Assembly: GCA_001599815.1 (NCBI GenBank)
Contig: BCIA01000002.1
Coordinates: forward strand, 2,301,831-2,365,830
DNA length: 64,000 bases
Direction of reading: 5' to 3'
Source: Furcasterigmium furcatum
Lineage: Eukaryota; Ascomycota; Sordariomycetes; Glomerellales; Plectosphaerellaceae
The first letter of the stretch is position 1, and the number at the start of each line of letters is the position of its first letter. A model generated the notes under the pieces. That model saw only the letters and a program-made list of their open reading frames with translations. It made no database searches and was not told where the DNA came from. A program made the translations under genes and the position numbers. Below, in pieces: positions 33,873-46,671 of this stretch.

Positions 33873-35105
33873 TTAGTGGGTCGGGTTGAGGATGATGTCC
33901 TCGCAGTTGGCGTCGAACCGGAGGTTGAACAGTCGGACACCCTGCATGAAACGCTCCGTCTTGTCGAGCTCGCGCTCACGGCCAAAGAGGGTTTCCACAA
34001 ACTCGACGCCAGCGTTCTTGCCAAGGGCCCCTCCCTTCTTCTGGGCCGCCTTGAGCATGGGCTGCTCGCACGTCTTGAGAAGCTTGCGCAGCTTGTCCTG
34101 CAGACGCTCTCCGGACTCGATGAAGTCCTCGAGCATCTCCTTCTTGTCGGCGCTGCGCACGCGCTCCACAGTCTCGTCGGCCTTCTTGACCTTGCCAGAC
34201 AACTGGATGAGCAGGATCCAGAGCTCTCCAGCCATGTCCGAGATGGGGGTGGCCGGCTTGTGGTGATAGACTGTCCAGTCATAGATCCATTTGCCAAGCG
34301 AGTTAGCATCGAAGACACTTCCCAGCAGCAGGATCGGTTCCTCGGTGGGGTCCCAGTTCTTGAGGGAAAAGCCATTGGGAATGTGATGCTTCTTGGCATC
34401 GGCCTCCGTGGCGGCGCGCTTCGGAGGGGCGGCCTTCTTGGGGACGTGCGCGCTGGCGGTCGGGCGGGCCGTACCAGGGCGCTGGGGGACGTTTGCTGCT
34501 GCCGAGGAACGGCGGGCATGGGTGTTGGCCGCGGGGCGGGCACGCGGCTCATAAATGTTGTCGCGTTCTTGGACTGGGTAGCCGCCCTGCGTGTAGTAGT
34601 GGGAATCAGTGGGGTGTCCTCGCTCGGTGTCAAAGTAAGAGTCCCTGAACAGCTTCTTGCCCCCCGCCGCCATGCGCGACTTCCCCGGAATCAAGTAGGT
34701 GCGCCCGTCGACCTCGATGTACTCGTCCTCGTCGGATTCTCCATGAGGCGTAGAGGACCGGACATAGACGTAGGAAGTCCGGCGCTCAGCCTTGGGGCGC
34801 GACGGCGCCGACCATGAAGCTTTACGCGAATGATGACCACTACTCACATTGGCCGTGGCATAGTAGCCATCGCTCGTGTACCGAGGCGATGCCGTCGGGG
34901 GACGAGGGCTGTAGTCGTTGTAGCCGTTGCTGGCCCCGCGGAAGTGTGCCCTGGTCGCCGGACGTTGGGGCGTGCTGGGTCCTTGGGGATAGTAGTTTCG
35001 TGCCCGCGGTGATGGTGTAGGTGTCGCGGATTGGTACCGGTTGTCCCTGGAGTAGTAGTACTCCTCGCCGGGAGTGGATCCGTTGTAAGGTGAATAGTTG
35101 GCCAT
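33873..35105 (-). CDS. Conserved fungal Tyr/Pro/Ser-rich protein, gp1-like annotation group
   Basis: Single-exon gene for 410 residues starting MANYSPYNGSTPG. The N-terminal 200 residues are disordered and rich in Tyr, Ser, Pro and Arg. From about 235 a folded, conserved-looking domain follows: GFSLKNWDPTEEPILLLGSV, SLGKWIYDWTVYHH, ISDMAGELWILLIQLSGKVK, then helical stretches and LRFDANCEDIIL. Similar fungal proteins are often labelled vegetative cell wall protein gp1, but that label comes from low-complexity similarity to an algal protein. No signal peptide or transmembrane segment is visible, so a wall location is doubtful. A possible GTGAGT in the middle gives no intron of workable length. 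Confidence 0.75.
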   Translation of the reverse strand: MANYSPYNGSTPGEEYYYSRDNRYQSATPTPSPRARNYYPQGPSTPQRPATRAHFRGASNGYNDYSPRPPTASPRYTSDGYYATANVSSGHHSRKASWSAPSRPKAERRTSYVYVRSSTPHGESDEDEYIEVDGRTYLIPGKSRMAAGGKKLFRDSYFDTERGHPTDSHYYTQGGYPVQERDNIYEPRARPAANTHARRSSAAANVPQRPGTARPTASAHVPKKAAPPKRAATEADAKKHHIPNGFSLKNWDPTEEPILLLGSVFDANSLGKWIYDWTVYHHKPATPISDMAGELWILLIQLSGKVKKADETVERVRSADKKEMLEDFIESGERLQDKLRKLLKTCEQPMLKAAQKKGGALGKNAGVEFVETLFGRERELDKTERFMQGVRLFNLRFDANCEDIILNPTH

Positions 35106-38100
35106 TTTCCCTGCTCAACTCTTGCGATGTCTCGGAGGCATCCACTCAGTCTCTTCTTCCTCCTCCAAAAGGGTTTCTTGTGTTGTGTTCAGTACGGAGT
35201 GGTTGTTGATGTGTGATATCGCTGATCGCGATGTTGGTATGGTCGCGCCGATGTCCAGACGCGGGGAGAAGTGACACCAGTCACCTTGGTATGTGGTCGG
35301 AAGAGGGAGGGATTGAGGACCGACTTCTGTAGGCGAACATGACCAGGTTTGAGTGATGTATCCTCCCGAGGATATATGGCACCAAGCGAGTTGACTCCTT
35401 GATGCTGGGTGTTGCTGGGGGCTTCTCGAAGCAGCCAGCAAATCAAATGATGATTAGAAATCCTGTTGGATATCGCACAAGGCGATCAAGTGGTGGATGC
35501 GACGTTGGTGTGTGGTTGTTTTGGTTGGCAAAAGCCAAAAGGTATGGGAGAGGGAGGAAAGGTGCGTCGAAGACTGGGCTCGGTAGTATTAATATTCCCA
35601 GCGGGACGCCAGGTTTTCCAGGACGGTGCGGCCGGGACGACGCAGCAGGGGGCCGGCCTGGTGGGTCAGAAGCCTCTTGCGACCAGGACACACAGAGACA
35701 GGGGTCAGCGTGCAAGGGGATCCGTGGTGGATGGGAGCCCGCCAAACCAGGTGTGAGTCGGGAGGGGGTGGTGGCCAATGTCCACGATGCGGAACAGGCC
35801 CAACTGGGGCCAGCTTCCCGATGAACCAGCCCCCCCTGAGGGGTGGTTCTATCTTGCAAGTCACTCTTCTCTCGCATTCTCTCCAGCGATTACTCACACT
35901 TGAAGAGGCACCGTGTCAAGACACCCGCTGCTTACACGGCGTTTGCCAGGAATCACGCCCACGGCGCTTGTTCGCTCAGCAGTGACAAAGTACAAGTCCA
36001 CCGTAAGTCCGAACGCACGAGGAAGCTTCCAGAGGGACCCAATCGTCTCCGGGGACCTGCCTCCGGGCGACGCTGCCGAGACGGGCGCTGCTCGTCCGGG
36101 TCCTGGTTGACGGCACCGCACTTCAGCTGCGCTCTATTCCAATCTCACGTCTTCTTTCACATGCGGGTTTCTGGTTGGAGGTGTCCTGACTCGCCAGGAA
36201 TAGAGGAATAGGGGGTTTTGGTGTTCAGTGGAACGGTCATAATCCATGGTCTGCGCTGCGCTACACTAGCGCAACGCTCGATCTCAGGGGCTGAAATGCT
36301 CCTTTTTAAGACTGGTCTGGGGCGACAGAGCGGCAGGCCAGCTGAAGGTTCAGAAACACAGACGACTGTCGTCGCCAGCTCTTGACCAAGTCGAGGTCGT
36401 ATTCGCAAGCCGTTGCGCCAAGACAGAGGCAGCCGGTCAAGAGGAAAAGATGGTCGCGGTGAGGTGGCTGGCCCACCATGCTTTTCGCAAAGGGGAAATT
36501 TTTCACAGTCCCTCGTCACAGGTAAGCGAGATGACAATAAACCACTGAATGATGCGGAATTCCAAGGGCTTCCCACATTTTGCAACGGCAGCCAGGATCC
36601 CAATTTTCGAATGCCGACTGGAAAAATTTTCTCCAGGGGGGAACGTGGTCTTTGATCGCCGCACAGGCGCGGCCGGGGCTCTGGTATAGGCTGTGAGGAT
36701 TCCTGGGGTTGTTGAGGGTTGCGGACGGGCACCTGGGTTGTCCTGGCTTGCGTTCACCGAATTTCCCTTGCGGTGAGGGTCGCACGAGCCACTGAGAGAG
36801 ACCTACCAGGGGGCCGCGAACAAAGGGGTCGCAAGCATGCAAGGGATCTGGAACTTCGGGAGGGATTCCTCGAGGCCTGTTGCTTGCGATACGAGGTGAA
36901 AGGAAGAGAGCGCAGGCTTGGTGTTTTCTGGTCATTGTTGATGCTCGAGGCCCATCACGGCGCTGGAAACACAAAGCCGATCCTCGTCGGTCAATCCAAA
37001 CATTAGATGCCAGCCAAGTCGTCGTGATGTATGTGTGGTGCAACCAACCATTTCTCTCGCTATGTTTGATCTCGGGCAAACGGCAGAGACCTGGAAGGCG
37101 GCATCGGCCCTGGCACCGGCAGGACGGCTCGGCGCAGTTTTGCGTGATGGTTCACGGCCCAGGAGGAGGAAATTGCCGAAGGACCTGGAGGGTGACTCGA
37201 TGTGCACGCTGTCAATCCTTGTACTCGAGAAGACTCATCGATGGCCCGCAAGCGATGTTGCCACGTCGTGAAGCAGCCGGTGCGTGGTTGTGAAAAGAGC
37301 TGGTGACATCCTGGATGTTCAGGAGGGAAATCCGGACGACGAGTGTGAAGAAATCCGACCTGGAACGGGGAAGGACCAGAGGGGCTTAAGAGGTGGCAAT
37401 TGCATTGCATTTGAGTCTGCTGACCTGCAGTTGCCCTCTCCCGTGGCTGTTCCTTCCTTCCCATGATGCACGACACTGCACGGCAGTCACGACTCGCTGC
37501 ATCAAACCTGGCACATGACCTCCCCTGGTCTCATGGCCTCTCACTCTTCCATGTCCCCTGGACTTTCGGAAAGCCATCATCCACTCTCTCGGCCGCCATC
37601 GTCAGTATGTACGTACCTCTGCATGGGGCTACAGCTATGACATTGACTCACGAACATCCAAACTTGGACACCATCTCGCCCAAAAGGATCATGAACTCGG
37701 CCACACTCACGTCCTCACTCACTGGAGCACCACGTCACGTCTGGGTCGACCAGCAGGACTCGGATGATGTACCGATATTAGTCTACAACGCCTGACAGGC
37801 CGTCGCCGTTTCAGTCGACGAGCGACAACATCCACATGTGTCTCCTTCGTTGCCTGCATTCCCAAAAGGCATCAGAGACATGCGCAAGCCTGCGTTAGAC
37901 CGTCCCGCCCATGCGGAGTGCAGGCGGGTTGGAGGGCGGGGGCAAGTGGTCCTTGGCCCTCTGTGGAGGCAAAATCAGCTGGGATCGCCTGGCGAATAGG
38001 GTCGATTCCAGACAGTCGAAGATCCTCTTCTTCTGGCTGGTCAGCGCTGTTGTGAGGCCGCACTGCCACAAATGCACGAGTTCCGGCATCTCGTCGCCCA

Positions 38101-41100
38101 ATCGAAACCCAGCGCCGTCGTCACCGCTCAGCGAGACCTGCCCCTGGCCGCTGTCCTTCTCGAAGAGACTGGACTTCCCACTCACGATGCTGGTGCCTCA
38201 TGGTGCGCCTGTCTTCGTCCATATCTGCGCGATCGAGATAGCACTTCTGAACCCGAATGTTATGACAACACACGGTTCGCACCAGAGACGGGGGATCCCC
38301 GAGTCACCAATTTCGCCCAAATTGGATGTGCGCCAGTCCTCGCAAGAGTGTCACCGAGAACGTTCTTCAGCCCCTGTCCCGGACCCCTGAGGCCGGGCCC
38401 ACGAAAGGCCTGTTCCGTTCCCATCTCAGTGGTCGAGTCAGCTAATGCAGCCGCTAAGCACCGCGGCACCGCGGGGGGTTCGACGGCCGTGTCAGCGCGC
38501 AGGGTAGTCCCTGGACTGCAATGATTGCCAACCATGTGGCCTCTTTCCCAATGTGCCAAAGAGAAGAGCTGGATTTTGGCCACAGAGATCTCTCCTCGAT
38601 GCCATAGGTTTACCTATCGGTTCGTGCTCAGCTGTCTCCCATCGCTAGGACTATGCGTGGGATCTAGGGATCCGGTGGGAAATTATCAGCGCATCCATCA
38701 TCAACCCACCAAGCAGGCCTTCTTCAACAAACATATACATACAGGTTGCACATTGAAGGAGCAGACAGGTCCAAGATGAGGTCACAGTCCTCTGGCGCAC
38801 GGTACGGGAAAGGCAACCGCCAGCTCCTCTTCTGAACAAGGCAGAGAAATTGCATCCGCATCCACGGGTCGGTCAGAACCACGCCCTTCTCATACGCTTC
38901 ACCCCTCTCCCTGCAAAAAGATAGCGTCACGAAAGACTGTCAACACTTTCTTCTAGCGTCCGAGACGGGGCCTTCGCCCCCCTGTCAGCTCCTGCAGCGG
39001 AGCGTCGCTTTCCAGAGTCTCCACCCCTGAACTCATACCCCCTGTTCCGCAATCAACGTTGCCCAGAGGCCGCTGTGGCTTGTTTTCTCTCCCTTGTTCA
39101 GGAGGAACAAGCACACCGCCAACGTCCCGTGTTGCAAATTACTTCCTTTCTTTTGATGAAGGCGGAAAATTCTGATAAACCTTCCAGGGGACGACGGAAG
39201 ACGGTGTGCGACTCCCGGGATCGCTCCCGCTCCAGCAACACTTGACGCCAGCGCAGCCCATCTGTGACTCATATTTTCATGAAGGCAGGGCGAGAAAAGA
39301 GGGAAAATAGCAACAAAAACAAACAGGCCTCATGTCTTTGCTCCCAACCCATGCGAGCGGTGCTGTATTGATGTCCAACGTTGACCTGCGACCGGATCCT
39401 CAGCCAGGCAGCCCTGACGAATCGGGGCGTCCGTAGCCTCGCCCTCCGGCACCCATTGGCCACGAGCCCGGCCGCTTGAACACGTCGCACCACGGCCAAG
39501 GCCACTCAGCTTCCGTCAAGACATCCTTAGCTGCTGGCTATGCCCGTAGAGCCGCTGCGGGATCCAGAAAAAGGGGCTCCGTCGACGTGCAGTGCGGTCC
39601 GGAGACAGTTGAAACTTTGCAGCATCGTGCATCTTGCCAGGGCTCGTCATCAGCAGTAGGATTGCTCATACAACAAAGCGTACCTTCCCACAGCCCCTCG
39701 CCGGGAGGGGCCTTTCTGAGGGAAACGACTTCTCTGGTTGTCATCGCGACATGATCCCTGACACTCGACATCAAGGTCCACCGCCAGTTCGGAGGGACGC
39801 GCGCGCGCAGACTGGCTTCTGATAACACATCTTTCCCCGTCCAGCGCGCCTTGCACTCACCGACTGTTCATCGTCCGTGACAACAGCCCAATCTGCGACC
39901 CCCTCGGTATCTAGTGGCTGTTGCAGATGCAGGCATCACGGATCAGGGGCCGGCTCTCCTTTTCAAAACACTCCCTCCCTTCGCTCTGGCGCGTGGGAAC
40001 ATTCCGAGCCATACACTTTAGGGCTTCGATGACGTAGCGATCGCACAGAATAGCGCTTTTCGATGCCAATATTATGTGGTGCGTGTGCTGCGCGTGGCTG
40101 CATGAGCTTGCCAGTCATGCCCACGAGATGCAGCCTGCGGGACAAGATACATAAGCAACCCTGGACAGCATGGTGGCATGGGAGGCTTCGGTCAACTTGG
40201 CCGGAGTCCGGTCATAACACCGGCCCCTGCGAAATCCATCCAAAGCGTGGTGAGTTGCATCGGAGGGTTCGAAGAGTCTTGCCACGGCTCTCCCGAACTC
40301 TGAATAATGAGCAGTCTCGGTAGAGCAAGATAGAATGCCGCGCTCCTCTAGGACTGAGAGCACAACGGGGGAGGCAGCCGACATTCCACGTCAACTCCGA
40401 TCGCGAACTCCACAGCTCGGTCGGCATGTCTCTTGTCTCCGTACCCAATTCAGACCGAGACAGGCCCTGCACTGCGCAGACCACGCTGTCACGGACTTGC
40501 TGAATCTTGGCCCGCGGCCTTCAACACGTAAAGGCACTCCCTCGGCTTCGCCGGAGAATGATTACCTACCAACCTACAAGCAAGTACATACGTGCGCGAA
40601 AAAAGAAGCTGAAGGAATCAGCACATACGAGCATGTCTGCATGTCCTGCGCGTCCTTGGCATTGGTATCCCGTCGGCAAAGCCACCCTGCCCGGTCGACT
40701 CGTGGCGCCGCGGTCCCTCGGGGCCCATCATGTGATGTTGCCACCTGATCAACTTTGATACGACTTCACCTCCAAAGTCCGTCTGCTCACGACTTGTGTC
40801 CTGTGCCATCGCTATGTCGTCGCCGTTCACAGGCATCTCCCTCCTCGACGGGTATCGATAATGCGACACCCTTCCGCCGATGTACCTTTGGAATATAGGG
40901 CGAAATGACGCATGCGATGCAAATGCAGCCCTCCCGTCTCTGGGCTTGTCGGGCAGCCATGGAGCGAATAGCGTGCAGGGCCGCTATTCCGAGCCTGTGG
41001 TTGGACGGCGTCTCTCACTCGCCTCTCGCCGTTTGGACCGCGTTTGTCGTTTCGTTTGGCTCGTGGGAGAGGAAACCGGCTTGCGCTTTCGCACTCAGTG

Positions 41101-43261
41101 TGAGTCACAGGGAATCAGGGGCTGGCCTGGGAGATGAGATTCACCGCCCACGCCGTGATGATGCCTCCGTTGAGAAGCGACAGGCTTCGCCTGCTTCGCT
41201 GCCGTCACTGCCCCTCTCGCCCGTGCCCAACGGATGGCATCGTCTGCCTCACCGCGCCGCTCAGGCACCGGACGGTGACGCATAACCTGGCGCGCGTTCG
41301 GTGGCAGGGCCCGCCGGTGCGGTTCCGCAGGCAGCGACGATGTCTCTCGCGTGAATCCGTGAGTCCCACGCTTGGTGTGCTTCCATGCGACTGACTGCTT
41401 CTCCTGCAGGATTCCGAGGGCTGCCATTCGCTCATCGTGGGAGGGTAGACTGCTCACATGATGAGACAGTGCTGCAAAACTGTCTGTTCGTCCCGGCCTC
41501 TCGGAGGCTGGCTTAAGACGTGGCACTTGGTGGTGGTGGTGTGCCGGCGTTTGGTTGGTGCAATCACAGCGATATCTGTTTGCTGGACGCCAGTGGTCGA
41601 TTTGATATCGAATTCTCGAAGGCATCGGCCATTCAGCGAGGACTGCCCTTGCTTCAGATCCGGGTGAATCTGGGATAGGAGCTTGTGGAGTTGGAGGCCT
41701 CGTGCCCCGTGGTGGCGAATATCGGAACTCGTTGCTAACAAGGACCGGGCAGTTAGTTGCCTTCGGTAAGAAGGGCACACCATCGCTCTCACGACTTGCC
41801 ACGGGGGTGTTGCTGCCTTGGTGTGCTCATGTTCAGCGGGGTCCTGACATGTGAAGATGTGAAGTCGCCCCTGATGGCGCGCACGGGTGGAGAGTAGGAG
41901 AGAGCCGGCGAGCATGAAGCTTCACATTTCCGTGAGTATTCTTAGGAGTCGCCGTGCCTCTCCTATGGGTACCTCACAATCTTTTGAGTGTCTTGGTCTG
42001 GCTATGGCGGAGTCATCGAGGCTGATTCGGCATCGTTGGAACTGAGGGCAGGGAATGTTGATGAGGTGTCCGAAGTCTGCTGGACGCAACATGAGGGCAG
42101 AAACAAGATGCCCGTGTCGAAATCAGGTACCATCCAGGCGACTTTGTCGCCTCATTGGAGTCGGAAGTGAATCTTCCCAATCTTTTGGTCGATCCAGGCC
42201 CCTCTCCCGCAAAGTTGGCTCTCTCTGGTCACGGATCAACTCCTGGTAAGTCTTCAAAAGCCACCAAATAAGACTTACTCCTACGTCGACCAACTTAAGT
42301 ACAACTTCTCTTCTCTCGTTACGAACAACGGCATATCCCCAGCCAAACCGGGCGGCGGTGAGTATGACTTTGGGTTCCAGCACAGAGCATACATAGCCCG
42401 GCGGAATCTCAACATGAAGTTTCCGGGGGAACCAAAAAGCTCTCGTTCTGCTACGGATGTATGCCTAGCAAGTAGAAGTAAATTCTCAAATGAACCCCGT
42501 GTCAGTGAGGTTAGATCAGTCCGTGATCCCCATACAGCCTGAGTCCCGGGCAGTTGGATCGAACCCGGGCCACTGGAAGATGCAGCTGCAATCAGCTGGC
42601 GACGATAGGAGTCGCGAATTGGGAGGCGCATTAACCTGATCAGGGATGCCGTCATTTGCTTTAAAATTAGTGCCGACGATTCCGGTGCTGATTTGGCCCG
42701 CCGCGATTACGGCCGCCTTAACAGGCTGACGGTGGGTAATGCGACAAATCTGCTGCTGAAAAGTCGCCGACAGCGGTGGGTTTTGTGGTTCTCGCGTTAA
42801 GAGCCTGCTAAGTTTTGTTGGTTCCCTCGTGGAGTTGAGAGCCTCAGTCCCGCTGAATTCGATGATCTGTATCAGAGCCCCCCTGAGTGGTCGGTGACGG
42901 GCCGCCGTCTCTGCTCCGTCCAGTGTCCGACGAGCCCGTCGTCCGCTGCGGGCCCCGCCCACCTCACTTTGAGGTCCCCTGTGTCGTCGGATTCAGGGAC
43001 CCCCTGAGAAGGCACCTCACGCGATCTCCGGGCGCCCATTGGTCCGAGCTTTTCAACGACACTTGGCATTTCTTACCCCTAAATTCTTCATCGTGAGAAT
43101 ACGACCGCGGCTGCATCAGAAACACGTCCTCTCACACTCATTCCGCCGCCCATTTCACCCCCCGACCCGGGCACACGCCACCCTTTCCCTCGTTTCCGTG
43201 TGTTCTTCTTTTCATTTCTCTATAGTCATTCCTGCTTCTGTGTGACCGCCGCCCTTCATTG
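35106..43261. other. Large gene-poor region, about 8.2 kb
   Basis: The longest stretch without a supportable gene. It separates the divergent gp1-like gene (-) and the exchanger gene (+). Base composition is not strikingly AT-rich, so it is not a typical RIP-mutated island. ORFs up to 235 codons (41095-41802, minus) exist, but codon third positions look unbiased and no domain is visible. It may contain long upstream regulatory regions or non-coding RNA. Confidence 0.5.
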
Positions 43262-45318
43262 ATGGAAGCCTCGCGTCCCAAGCCGCCAAATGCCGTCGCC
43301 CCTCCACTAGCGGATGGTGTTCACAACGAGGCCTCTTCGAGCGACGAGGAAGAGGGGTTCGCTACGGTCAACGGCGCCCCGCGACAGCCCCTCCGCGTCT
43401 GGCCCATGACTGACGCCTCGAACCGGAGGACCTGGTCGCGTCTGCCCGACTCAGACCCGGCCTACGCCTCGGACACGCTGTCATCAGTCGACGACCATGG
43501 AATGCCACGGGGCCGGTGGGCCAGGTTCACCTTCTGGTTGCGGTCGATGGGGACCTCGTCCTGGGTCAACGTGCTGCTGATCTTCGTGCCATTGGGCATT
43601 GCGAGCTATCTGCTGCATCTGAGCCCCATCCTAACCTTCGTTCTCAACGGCATTGCCATCGTCCCGCTGTCTGCCCTTCTCACCGACGCCACGGAGAAGA
43701 TATCCAGTGATGCAGGCGATACTGTTGGGGCCCTGCTGAATATCAGCTTGGGTAACCTGGTCGAATTGATTATTCTGTAAGTGCTTTGCCCCAAATATGT
43801 GGGAGAACCTGTAACTGACCGTCGTCCAGAATGTGAGCCCTGCCCGAGCCATCGTCGTCGTCTGTCTCTCTGCTGACCCTCCCAATAGCGTTGCTCTCAT
43901 TGAAGACCAAATTCGCATCGTTCTGGCGTCCATTTTGGGTTCCATTCTGGTCAACCTCTTATTAATCCTTGGCTCTGCTCTCCTAGCGAGCGGCGTGTCC
44001 CCCAGCGAGCCCATCTACAACACCGCAGAGACGCAGCTGCTGAGCTGCCTTCTTTTCGTGTCCGTCTTTGTGTTTCTCATGCCGGTAGGTCGTTCGCTCA
44101 ACTCCATTGGCGGGATACGTGCTGATTCATTCATATAGACGGCCTTTGACTATACATATGACCACTCTGGAGCAGACGGCGCCATTCTTCAGATGACCCG
44201 CATGTCGGCCATCATGGTTCTGCTCATCTACATCCTGTACTTTGTCCATGAGTTGAGAGGCCGTCCGGACCAGAGGCACCAGGCCGCGACGGAAATGTTT
44301 GACATCGAGAGCTATCAGGCTGTGATAGCCGAGCCTCAGGAGGGCAACAGGAGTCGATCATCGTCGATTTCAACAGTATTGGCGCCCCGAACCGTTCGAT
44401 TCGCCGACCAAGGCCTGCGCCATGTCAACACGACAACGACCGGAAAGCCCACCGAGCAAATCGAGATGGAACACCTAAACGGCATCGCACCCGAGACACA
44501 GGACACTGGCGCCCCCGCTGCGCCGGCCCGCCCTGGCATGGGCCCTCGCCAGTCCTCGGCTGCGCGAACTCGGCGTCATTCTCGCTCCACATCGTCCATC
44601 TCACTTGGCTCCAGTCGGGGTCGTTCCAGCCACGAGTACACGGCTGGTGACGCCGAACGGCCTCACTCCAGGTCTGGAGGGCCACCCCTCCAGATCCTGC
44701 TCGATGGGCGGCACGAACTCGAAGGCTTGCGGCGTGTGCATCACCCACCAGCCAGGCGGCCCAAAAGCGATCGTGCCGGTTCGATTTTAGTACTCATAGC
44801 CACATCGGTTGTCATGTCCTTGTGTGCCGAGTTCCTCGTCAGCACCATCGACGACGTGACGCATCAGGGCCACCTCTCCGAGGCTCTCATCGGTCTGATT
44901 ATCCTGCCTATCGTGGGTAACATCGCCGAGTACGTCACGGTGGTGACTGTCGCCGCCAAGGACAAACTCGACCTGGCCATCGCCGTGGCCGTCGGGTCCG
45001 CCATCCAGATCGCCCTTTGCGTGACGCCGCTCACTATTATCGCCGCATGGATCCTGGATCGCAAGCTGGCCTTGACTTTCAACTTCTTCGAGATGGCGAC
45101 GCTGCTGGGCACGGTGTTGATGGTCAACCTGCTCATCCTCAGCGATGGAAGCAAGGCATTGAGGGCCAACGGCCTGAAGGGGTCGTTGATGTGTGCTTGT
45201 TACGCCATTATTGCGTGAGTTGGACATTGTCTCCCTGTCTTGCAAATGCCCCCGAGCACATACTGACAGTTGACACAGATTGGGAGCCTTCCTTTCGCCT
45301 CCGCCGAAAGACCAATAG
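43262..45318 (+). CDS. CAX-family vacuolar cation/proton exchanger
   Basis: Predicted vacuolar Ca2+ (or Mn2+)/H+ antiporter of 609 residues. Exons: 43262-43776, 43830-43832, 43889-44084, 44139-45214 and 45279-45318. Both inverted repeats carry the GNxxE signature: GNLVELII at about 163-170 and GNIAEYVTVVTVAAKDKLDL at about 497. The first half also shows ASILGSILVNLLLILG and the second AIAVAVGSAIQIALCVTP, as in CAX proteins. The N-terminal 100 residues are hydrophilic, possibly autoinhibitory. A long Ser/Arg-rich loop (about 285-435) separates the halves. The second exon is only 3 bases; without it one residue is lost inside the first signature helix. The ATG at 43262 gives MEASRPKPP. Confidence 0.88.
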
Positions 45319-45871
45319 AATTAAGAGGTTCCGGCTAATTGGAAAAGTTGCTAGGTGCCGCCGGGGTCATGATTGAACGGCAGGGCAACCCATATGACAT
45401 CTGCGACTGGAGCATTTGAGCGTTGAGCCCAGTGGGTGGCTGGAGTTGAATACATGGCCGGGGTTGGGCAGGCCAACGCGAACAAGACGGTTTGTATAGA
45501 GATCCGGCCGCATTCTGGATCGCAGGCGTATTGGTGAACAATCCATAGATCTTGTAATTTGAGTCTTTCGCCATCTGGTGAGCTTGTGTTCTTGATGTTG
45601 ACTGAGGAAATGGCACTTCGAGACTCAAAGGAGACGGGAAGCCGCCATGGCCGCATTCAGCATTGGATGGTAAGAGCGAACGCAAGAAATCCGAGTGGGA
45701 TGGAAGGTGCAATGAATGGCGATTGAATGGGAAGCGGAGGTGACATCATGGCGATGCAACTTCAGCTGGGAGAACCACTGAACCTTCACCACGAAATATT
45801 CAGGTCTCCCATCATTCCCGCGAAACCACCAAACGGCATTCCTCCATTTGACCGTTTCCTCGACGACAGCC
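45319..45871. other. Spacer between exchanger and PEBP genes
   Basis: About 550 bases holding the exchanger 3' UTR and the PEBP promoter. No gene seen. Confidence 0.5.
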
Positions 45872-46671
45872 ATGGTACCGCCCGTGACATCCGCCTTCCA
45901 CCGATCGATTCTCACACTTCTGGCCATCATGAGCCTCGCCGCCGCCCAAAGGGAGCAACACGTCTTGTCCAACAACAATGACATGTCCGAAGTCTATGAC
46001 AAGTGAGTCCGGGTCGTCTCTCCAGAGAAGCAGCACGACTGACAGCGCATCGAGGCTCTCTATTGCCAAGATCATCCCCGATGTCATCAGCGACTTCCAA
46101 CCAGTCCTCGGTCTCAGCGCCAAATGGAAATCCGGCACGGCATCCCTCGGCAACACCCTGAAGCCTTCTGACCTCCAATCCACCCCATCCGTTCACCTCG
46201 AGAAGGCCGAGCCAGAAGACGACCTCGCCAAAGGCATGACCTACGTCCTCGCCCTCACTGACCCAGACGCGCCATCCCACGACAACCCCAAATGGTCCGA
46301 GTTCTGCCACTGGATCACCACCGGCATCCCCGCTCCGCCAGGCACAGAAGCGGCCATCACTGACCTCAAAGACGTGATCGAGTACAAGCCACCCGGCCCG
46401 CCGCCCAAGACCGGCAAGCATCGGTATGTCTTCCTTGCCTTCGTTCCGGCGAATGGCACCACAGGGGAGCTGCACCTAAGCAAACCGAGGGAGCGGAAGC
46501 ACTGGGGCTGGGACGAGGCAGGGTACGGCGTTGAGGACTGGGCTCTTGAGAATGGGCTTGTTCCAGTTGGTAAGTGGTCTCAAGGTACAAATGCAACCCA
46601 TGTGGGCGGGGATGGCTGACCATGTGTGCCCAGCTGCCAACTTCATTTATGCTCAGAATGAGAAACAGTGA
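45872..46671 (+). CDS. PEBP family protein with signal peptide (carboxypeptidase Y inhibitor-like)
   Basis: Three exons, 45872-46002, 46055-46569 and 46634-46671, encode 227 residues. Exon 1 begins MVPPVTSAFHRSILTLLAIM, a likely signal peptide ending near AAAQ. The PEBP core follows: LALTDPDAPSHDNPKWSEFC (ligand-pocket Asp/His region), HWITTGIP, GKHRYVFLAF, and the family-typical ending NFIYAQNEKQ made by the short last exon. Yeast relatives inhibit vacuolar carboxypeptidase Y or bind phospholipids. A secretory signal would place this one outside the cell or in the vacuole lumen. Splice sites are canonical, with an ACTGAC branch site in intron 1. It lacks any catalytic residue by nature of the family. 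Confidence 0.87.

Noticed and set aside
34800..34860. GTGAGT inside the gp1-like gene as a possible intron donor
   Set aside because: The nearest usable acceptor gives an intron of under 30 bases, and the unspliced frame is fully open.
41095..41802. 235-codon minus-strand ORF in the 35-43 kb region
   Set aside because: Codon third positions look unbiased, the composition is like translated non-coding DNA, and no motif is recognisable. It could be tested by transcript data.
42530..42575. Possible tRNA B-box word on the minus strand (GGGTTCGATCC)
   Set aside because: The flanking five bases do not pair to form a T stem and no A box or acceptor stem is present.
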